A stretch of DNA of 64,000 nt from Hexactinellida sp. DTS-2022 (Eukaryota; Porifera; Hexactinellida): the NCBI GenBank assembly GCA_028753945.1, contig JAPNXP010000005.1, positions 4,712,001-4,776,000 on the forward strand, written 5' to 3'. Below the pieces are notes generated by a model, which saw only the letters and a list, made by a program, of their open reading frames with translations, made no database searches and was not told where the DNA came from. Numbering within the stretch: position 1 is the first letter of the stretch; every line of letters begins with the position of its first letter. Below, in pieces: positions 11,664-19,900 of the stretch. A program made the position numbers and the translations under genes.

Positions 11664-12885
11664 TCAACACTTGAGTCTGTCCTTCATTGGGTTTGTGATA
11701 TCAACTCCCTCTCTCTTAACCTTAAGTGAGAAGTCCACTACGCTATACCCTTGTGTCGTGCTACTCATACTAACCACGTCAATGCAATCTGAGAAATACA
11801 GCTGGCAATTGTCACTGCGTATACCTCCACTACACTCTATTGTTAAATTGGGAAAGTCTTTTTTCAGTTGTTTAGCTGCGGTTTTCGCAGAATCAGGACT
11901 CCAGTTGTCAAGCATTGCGATGTCTGCGCCTGATTTTGCGGCTTCTATCGCCTCTTCGATTGTGCGACACTCAACTTCGATTTTAGTGGAGAATCCACCG
12001 ATCTCTCTCGTGCGTTTAACCGCAGAAGTTATAGATCCCATTGACCATATATGGTTATCCTTCAACATGACCATACTCGACAGATCATACCTGTAAATAA
12101 TAGTATTAACGATCTCGAATTATGCGTTAAATATATGATTTAGTACTAGTTATTCAACTTAACAGCAACAAACATTATGTTATTGATAGCAAGACAATAC
12201 TAAATTCGAATTCAGCTTACACATTTACCTAAAAAATTTAGCTTCACTCCAATATTTCATTAATTTGTCAATCTATTGTGGCCAAGATTACAATCAAGAT
12301 TAAAATTATTAATATCTAAATTTTCGAAGACTCGATATTTTGTAAACAACACAACATATATTTAATATTATAAATCCTATACCTGTGTGTTGATATCCCG
12401 CCGACTAACAAGGAGTATTTCTCCACCAGTCTAAACCCAGGTGTTGTTTTCCGCGTGCCTGCTATTTCTCCCTTCCATTTGCTCTCCTCCTTTAACCGCA
12501 TCAGTTCCCTAGCCCCCGTGGCTACTCCAGAGGCTCTGGCTATACAATTGAGTGCCGGTCTTTCCCCCTGCAGAATACAGCTCGCTGGCCCCGTAACAAC
12601 AGCTACACGCGCGGGGGTATTCACAATGTATGTGCCTTCGTTAACTAGCCACGTGACGTCACAGCCCAGCAGCCGGAACACAGCATTAAAGAAGGGCACA
12701 CCACATAGAACACCAGGGGACTTGCAGAGCAGAACGCACTCCTCTGGCTTGCTACCAACCACGAATGCAGCCAAGTCGAACGCGGGCACATCTTCTGCTA
12801 GCCATTCTCTTGCTAGCCTCTCAAGCGTGGGAGGGGGGATTATAGCCGACAGGTGTGATGTAATAGGCAGACACTCACTGGCCAT
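11664..12885 (-). CDS. QPRT: Nicotinate-nucleotide pyrophosphorylase (quinolinate phosphoribosyltransferase)
   Basis: It converts quinolinate and PRPP to nicotinate mononucleotide, CO2 and PPi, the last step of de novo NAD synthesis from tryptophan. Two exons, 12885-12383 and 12090-11664, give 309 residues (human 297). Family signatures are intact: [15 protein letters not shown], the phosphate/PRPP loop [36 protein letters not shown] across the splice junction, [23 protein letters not shown] and a C-terminal ECSGGI ... IDVVSM. The intron is 292 bp with GT-AG ends. TAG trinucleotides lie 1 and 6 nt before the ATG. It lies 282 bp from SIL1, same strand. Confidence 0.95.
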
Positions 12886-13057
12886 ACTATACTATGTAAT
12901 CTTATACGGGGTAGGTATTACTCGTATGCGGTCGTTAAAACGTTACGTAACGCAAAATTCTCGAAAAATAAACACCCGTTTCCCTATGTATAAATTTGAG
13001 GCTTAACTTGGCCCCAAACAACATGCGTCCGGGCGATAATTCGTGTAAATACTGTAT

Positions 13058-13180
13058 TATAGTAGAACCTCGTTAGTACGAACACGGTTAATACGAATTT
13101 CCGGATAAGACGAACAAAAAGTTCCACCGAATGAGGTCCCTACAATGGCTATTCAATGGGTACTACTCCGGTTAATCTAA
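13058..13180. mobile_element. Truncated pogo-like MITE
   Basis: TAGTAGAACCTCGTTAGTACG opens a copy of the CTCGTTAATACG family. The body (GGATAAGACGAACAAAAAG, GGCTATTCAATGGGTA, CCGGTTAAT) matches the copy at 3871-4048. The far inverted end is missing, so it is broken. It lies between QPRT and GPAA1. Confidence 0.5.
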
Positions 13181-13356
13181 TTATTCTTAGAGAAATTTGA
13201 AAAATAGCAACATTAAAAAGCTTTATGGCCTCATAAAATTTCTTATAAATAAATAATAAATTTAACTTTTTCACAAGAGGTCTTGCCTGCAATACTAGTT
13301 AATAAATCCAGTTTATAATAACACATCAATTAACTATTTTTGTACAAATAGATACA

Positions 13357-15081
13357 TCAAGAAGGGTCTTTATAAATGAACAGAGGAACTAGTATAAGAA
13401 ATATAGCACTGTACCCCCACCCATTGTATATCCGCTGTCCCAATTCATACTCTGTATAAATAGTCCCAATGAAAGATAGCTCAGGGAATATCCAAGCTAT
13501 TGAAGGGGCAAGGATTAATAGTGGTAAGAGAATTGGTATGAATCTTGGAAACGATAAGCAAATTGTTAGGAGTAGTGCTATGATAAATGCAATTGGGAAA
13601 TTGACAATCGATAGAGCGACTGTAGACAATGTGAGTAATATTATCAAAAGTGAATGGAAAAAGGGAGCATTTTCTTTGGTTACAACTGTTAAAGATCGGA
13701 AAGTTAACAAACACAACGTAAGAACAATTGAAAAAGGGAATCCAGGATACAAATACAAGTATTTGTGTACCACAATTAAGAAGGTTACGAAAGTGTAAGC
13801 TAATAGTATAGTAGCGATTGGTTGTAAAGGAATAGGTTTGGAGTGTAGTAGCAAAAGTGATATTTCCTTTTTATCCGAATGTATTATTCCAGCATCAGAT
13901 ATCCAAGGGTATAAGTAACTAATCCATAAAACAATAGCTTTTATAAATAAGGGTGCGAGAATACACATTAAGGGAGGGATATAAATTCCAATTGATATAT
14001 ACCTGTCATTTCCAGGTAGAAGATAGAAATTGAAAGATTGATGCAATGTTTCTAAGAGATTGTTTAAGCTACGCATATAAGATTCGACTAAGTTACCTAA
14101 CTCAATAGGAGATAAATCACGCGTGTTAATAACAGTATTATCTATAACAGCTTCTAACGTAAGACCTTGTATACCGTAATGTAGAAACGGGCCGTGAGGA
14201 CCTGTAGGTGCCCCTAGCATTTGATTCCAAGCCATGAACAGAGTATTGTAAAGCAATTCTCTGTACTGTAGATATCTTATAGGCTTGAAGTTTGTAGGTA
14301 TCCCTAGGGATCTACCTGCTACAATTGATATTGTGTTGACTAAATCTAAGTTGGGTAGCATGCCATTAACGCCCTCTGTTTTGATACGAACTAAATTGAA
14401 TATCTCTGACTGTATACGGATAGAAACCATACCCAGTATATTTCCAGGATGGAACTGTAGTGATTGACTTTTCAGAATATACGAATTATCGGATTTTCCC
14501 AAATATTCTTGCAACCAAGCTTGTACACCGATACTATCGTGTGACGTCATTAAAAACAATATATCTCTTGCCCAGTAATTCTGTCGGGAATAGTAGTTGG
14601 CTAGTCCAAGGAAAAGCGCGAAATTCGCAATATCCTCTTCACTAGACACAAGATTATCGTCCATACTAGTGTGCACAACAAGAATTTCAGTGTGTGTGGA
14701 CCTCTCAGCATGAAACATCCCGTAAGTATTAACACCAGATTGTACAAGAATAGAAGGTAAGTTAATTGAGAAATTCTGCTGTGCTGATTCGAATTGTAAG
14801 TCGTTAAAGTATTCGTATGCAATTTGGTGTGCTCTCAAACCTATTTGTTTGGTAATGTGCTTTTTAGCTTGGTAGTAATCTTGAGAGAACTTTAACTCAA
14901 TCATACCAACCAACAGTGCATTCTCTGATATGTAGCATTTCCCGTTGTAATCTTCAAGAGGCAATAGAGATAGCCATACCATGCCAACAACGAATAAGAG
15001 CAAATGGAATGCCAGAAATTTACTACTAACCATCTGGTAGAACCGAATTGATGCCGGACCAACATTGGCTAGGGTATGCAT
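13357..15081 (-). CDS. GPAA1: GPI transamidase component GPAA1
   Basis: It is a subunit of the ER complex that attaches GPI anchors to proteins. This intronless gene gives 574 residues (human 621). There is one N-terminal membrane segment (about residues 24-42), a large lumenal M28-peptidase-like domain, and five or so hydrophobic C-terminal segments from about residue 370 on. Family-specific strings include YISENALLVG, NTYGMFHAERSTHTEILVV, YWARDILFLMTSHDSIGVQAW, VEGVNGMLPNLDLVNT-like text, GPHGPFLHYGIQGLTLEA and LNNLLETLHQSFNFYLLPG. ATTACAG ends just 2 nt before the ATG, so either a 5'-UTR intron or a trans-splice acceptor is likely there. Confidence 0.95.
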   Translation of the reverse strand: MHTLANVGPASIRFYQMVSSKFLAFHLLLFVVGMVWLSLLPLEDYNGKCYISENALLVGMIELKFSQDYYQAKKHITKQIGLRAHQIAYEYFNDLQFESAQQNFSINLPSILVQSGVNTYGMFHAERSTHTEILVVHTSMDDNLVSSEEDIANFALFLGLANYYSRQNYWARDILFLMTSHDSIGVQAWLQEYLGKSDNSYILKSQSLQFHPGNILGMVSIRIQSEIFNLVRIKTEGVNGMLPNLDLVNTISIVAGRSLGIPTNFKPIRYLQYRELLYNTLFMAWNQMLGAPTGPHGPFLHYGIQGLTLEAVIDNTVINTRDLSPIELGNLVESYMRSLNNLLETLHQSFNFYLLPGNDRYISIGIYIPPLMCILAPLFIKAIVLWISYLYPWISDAGIIHSDKKEISLLLLHSKPIPLQPIATILLAYTFVTFLIVVHKYLYLYPGFPFSIVLTLCLLTFRSLTVVTKENAPFFHSLLIILLTLSTVALSIVNFPIAFIIALLLTICLSFPRFIPILLPLLILAPSIAWIFPELSFIGTIYTEYELGQRIYNGWGYSAIFLILVPLFIYKDPS

Positions 15082-15493
15082 AGCTGTAATAGATTAAAAA
15101 TATAATAAATAAATATTGTATATTATTCTACTATTTGTTTAAATCTGTTTGTTAAGAGCTATAAACTTGATATTTGCTAGGGGATATCGGGTTGGGAATA
15201 CAAAATTTTGAAACTTGTTTAAATATCTAGAGAAACTTGTTTAAATACCCACTCAAAGGTGACAAAACCTTGAGCCAAATAAATTAGAGGGATTATTTAT
15301 AATCTATAGCAGACATGACAATAAAGCTAAAATGTGATTGAAGTTCTAAGTAACAGCTAAGATTCCAAATTTTGCAACAAAATCGTGAAAATTCCCCCTC
15401 AAAATGTTAACATCAGATTCAGTCAACTTACTATTCATTTAAGAAAATACTTAACTAATGCATGAGAGGAGTTCAAATTAATACTTAGTTTGT

Positions 15494-15733
15494 TCACATA
15501 TTAATCCTCTCCAGAGCTTCTAGCATTACGATGCTATTCCCTCTCACAACCACCATCCCAATACTGTTACGCTCTGTGCTAGAAACCTCCTCTATGGTAT
15601 CTTCTAGCACTACGTTCATGTAGGGATCGAATCCACGCAGGATCCCAGTCACGTGTCTCCCTCTCTCGATCTTAACGGAGACTCGCTTCTCCATGTACTT
15701 CTTCAGCTCGGGCGGGTGGGCTTTGTTACTCAT
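15494..15733 (-). CDS. SNRPG: Small nuclear ribonucleoprotein G (Sm G)
   Basis: It is one of the seven Sm proteins that ring the Sm site of U1, U2, U4 and U5 snRNA. This single exon gives 79 residues, the normal length. Sm1 ([21 protein letters not shown], then MNVVL) and Sm2 ([18 protein letters not shown]) are both intact, and the N terminus ([13 protein letters not shown]) is that of Sm G and not LSm7. TTTAG ends 2 nt before the ATG. The 5' flank runs into a MITE within about 45 bp. Confidence 0.97.
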   Translation of the reverse strand: MSNKAHPPELKKYMEKRVSVKIERGRHVTGILRGFDPYMNVVLEDTIEEVSSTERNSIGMVVVRGNSIVMLEALERINM

Positions 15734-15774
15734 TTCTAAATGCGCTTGTGAAGGGAATTGAGGTAATGAGAGTA

Positions 15775-15895
15775 CAGTGGATGCCGGTTATAAGAACATC
15801 GTAGGGGAACTGCATATAATGTTCTTATAACCGACATAAATTATATAGGGGTATATGGCAACCGTTTTCCAGTAGAATGTTTTATATCCGGCAAG
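15775..15895. mobile_element. MITE, CAGTGGATGCCGGTTATAAG family
   Basis: It begins CAGTGGATGCCGGTTATAAGAACATCG and carries the inner GTTCTTATAACCGACATAAATTATA. Full copies with both ends lie at 28277-28437 and 62910-63055, where the element closes with ACCGGCATCCACTG. This copy lacks a clear right end. Confidence 0.6.
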
Positions 15896-16087
15896 TTATT
15901 TATTGAATATTAATATTATCGAGATTTACAATATATCTTCCCAAAGGTTTAGAACTCGGTTATTACCTACCTGGGCTTAAAACTTACTATTTGTTCAAAC
16001 AAAATTTTTAAGCAATACTGTATGTATCTACGTACGGTAAACTCGGTTATTACGTACTTATTTCCATTTCGAGGGGGTACGTTATAA

Positions 16088-16272
16088 CCTAGGAATTATC
16101 CAGGAGCGCGAGACGCTCCTTTTGGAGCTGTTTTTTGGGAAAAAATTTAATTAGGAGCGCGAAAATTAGAAATCCTCTCCTATACCGTAACATTAATTTG
16201 GGAATTTTAGGCGTATGAAAATTGGATGAGACCAGGATTAGGAGCGTATTTACAAATGGCTGTATAATACTC
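16088..16272. mobile_element. MITE, AGGAGCGCGAGACGCTCC family
   Basis: One end reads GGAATTATCCAGGAGCGCGAGACGCTCC and the other GGAGCGTATTTACAAATGGCTGTATAATAC. Five copies in the window share this order (also 40250-40412, 42384-42545, 42622-42801 and 57325-57500). No coding capacity is seen. I cannot assign a superfamily; the outer ends are not obvious inverted repeats. Confidence 0.6.
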
Positions 16273-16426
16273 TGGTTATAATCGAGTTTAACTCTACATA
16301 ATGATTGCAATTTCTTTGCCCAAAATTTAATCACATAAAAGTTTTATATATAATAACTTAATAAATCCTTCTATTTACGAATTATATAAATTGTTCCAGA
16401 ATTCCAAGAAAATATGAAAAATACTA

Positions 16427-16645
16427 TTAATTAAAATAAATACAATTGTTTTGTGAACGTATCAGTCGCCTCAGGGCACTGTACATTATTCTTAACATCT
16501 ACCATGGACACCTGTCTACGCACTTCTATCATCATATCCACCAAATGGTGGTGATATCTCGCGGATTTTAACACTGAACACAAAGCACTGATAAACACAC
16601 TCCCTTTACTAACGTAACGATAGGAAACATACCCTTTAACAGTAG
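16427..16645 (-). pseudogene. Duplicated 3' end of the NACHT-Roco-caspase gene (p10 fragment)
   Basis: This is nearly identical to 16924-17142: it encodes the last ~70 residues of the caspase domain (VKGYVSYRYVSKGS ... DTFTKQLYLF) with the same stop. It has no start, p20 or catalytic Cys. It joins LRR-derived sequence at 16645 through a shared TAGC. It is a fragment made by local rearrangement and not a gene of its own. Confidence 0.85.
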
Positions 16646-16923
16646 CGGAGTTCAAATTTAAATTCGTGAGCAGTAAGTATAGAATTTTATCTGTTATTGA
16701 GCAGTTTGTTAGACTAAGAGAAGTAAATACACTAAACTTTTTAAGAAAGAACGAAATACTATTAATTAAAATAAATACAATTGTTTTGTGAACGTATCAG
16801 TAGCCTCAGGGCTACTGATACGTTTTCGTGAGCAGTAAGTATAGAATTTTATCTGTTATTGAGCAGTTTGTTAGACTAAGAGAAGTAAATACACTAAACT
16901 TTTTAAGAAAGAACGAAATACTA
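16645..16923 (-). repeat. Shuffled LRR and 3'-end fragments with a 15-bp-arm palindrome
   Basis: 16645-16758 and 16826-16923 copy the LRR-coding stretch at 20511-20625 of the neighbouring gene. Both share two differences from it (TAAGAGAAG for TAAGCGAAG, GAACGAAAT for GAATGAAAT). 16759-16809 copies the gene's 3' end. A perfect inverted repeat (arms 16791-16805 and 16810-16824, 4-base loop) marks a fold-back switch. Confidence 0.85.
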
Positions 16924-16927
16924 TTAA

Positions 16928-19900
16928 TTAAAATAAATACAATTGTTTTGTGAACGTATCAGTAGCCTCAGGGCACTGTACATTATTCTTAACATCTACC
17001 ATGGACACCTGTCTACGCACTTCTATCATCATATCCACCAAATGGTGGTGATATCTCGCGGATTTTAACACTGAACACAAAGCACTGATAAACACACTCC
17101 CTTTACTAACGTAACGATAGGAAACATACCCTTTAACAGTAGCCTGTGCTATGTAGAAATCTGCGAAATTCGCAACCTTCTTCACTTCCTGACGAGCTCG
17201 TGGTGGTGGTGGTGCGTCCACAAATTTTTCCGCAGAAGAAGGGATTTCTGACATATCATCCGTTTGAACTGAGATCTCATCTTGTATCGGTGTATCCGGA
17301 CTAGAGTCAACTAACATGTTTAACCCCTGGTCCTGTCTATGCCCGCGACAAGCTTGGAATATAAACACCTTTGGTTTCCCAGCTAGGCTAGGGCACGCGT
17401 CAGCTGTGAAACTGTTGAGAATCGTTTCTTTCTTGATAGCTTTCATGTCCCGTGTGAGGATACATTCCTCCTCGTCGCCATGAGACATTACGATGCAGAA
17501 GAATGTGTCGAAAGCTGAATGGTCCATACTGCGAATTTCGGTGATATATTTCCGTATTTCAACCTTAGATAAATCTTCATAGGAATAAATTAAAAAATTC
17601 ATATTTTCGAATGTTTGTTTTAAATTTAGGAAGTCTATGTGTGAGCCACGGCGTTTCGAATTGTCATCAAAGTTTTCATTGTGGATAATAAGGCAAATCC
17701 CGCATGGGTTGTTTAGAATTGGGTAGCGACCAAAATCAAGATCTTCTCCAACAGGGATTTCAACAAAGAGCGTCTCAACAATGTAAGATTTAAAGAGGGA
17801 GCAAATATCGCGGTTTTCAGTACCTTTAGATTTCAGTAGCTTATAAAACTTATCTGCCCAGTCCTTACCTTTATTCGGCAGATTGTTTAAGACTGTTTCG
17901 ACTTTCTCTTTCCTTTCCAGAAGATAAATTTGAGATAACTCTTCTCCGTTAATTAAACCTTCTTCGAAAAGTGATTCTAGCATCAAATTTAGGTTTAAAT
18001 TCTGTACAATATGTTCACGGTATTTGTCTATGAAAGAGAGACCAAATTCTTGAGGAATTTGTTTGAACGGAAGAAGCTTATTGAAGAATCTCCAAGCGAA
18101 ATAAGTTTGTTTAACTTTGCAATAGAAATGAGATTCGTGACCAGATTGTTTGAGAAATGTTTCAAAATAGACACAAGGTTTTAATGTTCTTGAAAATGAA
18201 TTGCAAGGACAGTTAAGCACGATTTTCGCAAGTTTCCCAGATAGTATAAGGTCTCGCTGAATTTGTATAATCCATTTTTGTAGAGTGAAGAGAAGAGAAA
18301 ACATTTTAGAGCGTATATATGTATCCGAATATTCTATGTCTTGGAAAATAACACGAATGTAAGGTTGATGTTCTGTGAAATCGAGAATACAACTCAAATT
18401 AGTCTCCCATTGAAATTTAACACAATCGAATGCTAATTTTGGATCATTTTTATCAACCCTCTTACCTTTATGATGAGAGTACTCACTGCATCGATTTAAA
18501 CATAGAGAAAGAAGTGCGAAATAAAACGAGGTTGGTATCTGGTAATCTGGGAAATAAAGGTATATAATTTGGTCTGTTGGATCAGGTTGATAGATAGTTG
18601 ATATATCCTCTTTAAATAAGTATGGGATAAAGTGTTCCGTATTTTTCCCATGTCCGTAGTTAAACAGTAATACACCAAACTCTTCCAATAACTGTGTTAT
18701 TTCAGCTTTAACCTCCGTAAGGTTGTTTCTTTCTAAAATAGCGTTCAATATATTGCCTGTTAAAATAGCCATACTCTGAGCTTTCTCAATATCTTGACGA
18801 AAAGAACTTTGTTTAGATTTACTTTTCGAAATTTTCGGGATTGATTGTATCAGGTTTAAACAGTTCATGGGAGAGACCACGTGGAAAATAATATCCAATA
18901 GGCTTTGTAATGACTTAACTAATATATTTTTCCGGAAAAAGAACACACCAATTGAATGGAAAAGCTGTAGGATTTCAGTGTAATCCTGTGAACAACGTGT
19001 GTTTTCTGCTATTTTTGTTATTTCCGCTTTACCTAATACTGGGTTTGTGCTAGACAATATATTCAATGCGAAATCTAACCACCTGACTGGAAGTGCATGG
19101 TTAAAGCCTATCTCATCTGCATTTGTATGAATGGACTCTCTTAAGCTATCAAATCCCTGTATACTCCTATCTTTTGCGCTCACAATATGGTAGTTCTTAT
19201 CCACTATACATAGACAGTTGCTTTTACGAAATAAAGAGTTTGTGATTAATTTGAAGTTGCCTGCGGCTTTTTCAATAGGATTATCTACCAAATCAGCTTT
19301 GGTGAACACTACAATAATCCTAGACTTGCATTCGTACACTTCAGCTGCTGTAGATTTAGCAACAGAATATATAGTCATTATCCAGTACTGTATGATATCA
19401 AGATGCGTAACCTTACCCTTAATCTCCCTTCTATCCAGCCTGCCTGTTTCCCTCTCCCTATGCACTACTGGCTCCAGTAGATTAACTGAGAGATCTACGG
19501 GAAGTATATACACAGCTCTGGGGGTTAGGAATAGCGAATGCATGCAGAAGAAATAGGATTGACCGGCTAGATCCCATACAGTGAAGAACTCTATTGGTAG
19601 GAGAGCGCGTTGGTTGCTCCAGTGGTCTTGTATGCTTTTGAGTGGGAGATTAGCTAACTGGGCAAATGAAGCCGGGATTGGGGGATCAACTGTGTTATTA
19701 ATATACTCGCTAGGCTCTGGGTCTATTTGTATAGTTGGTAGGAGAGATAAATCCTCGGTAGAAATGGGTGGTGTATTAGTTGGTTCTTCTAGTTGGTGTT
19801 CTATAGGAGGTTGCGTGATTTTGAATTCTTGTTTAGCTTCTAACAAAGGTTCGTTTGTTGGTGTAATATCACTTAATTCCGGTTCAGGTTCTAAATTGAG

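Noticed and set aside
13469-13798. Plus-strand frame opposite GPAA1
   Set aside because: It lies within the strongly supported GPAA1 coding region; composition mirrors the membrane helices.
16431-16655. 74-codon frame as a separate caspase-like gene
   Set aside because: It is nearly identical to the 3' end of the neighbouring gene, lacks p20 and the catalytic Cys, and begins at a rearrangement junction.
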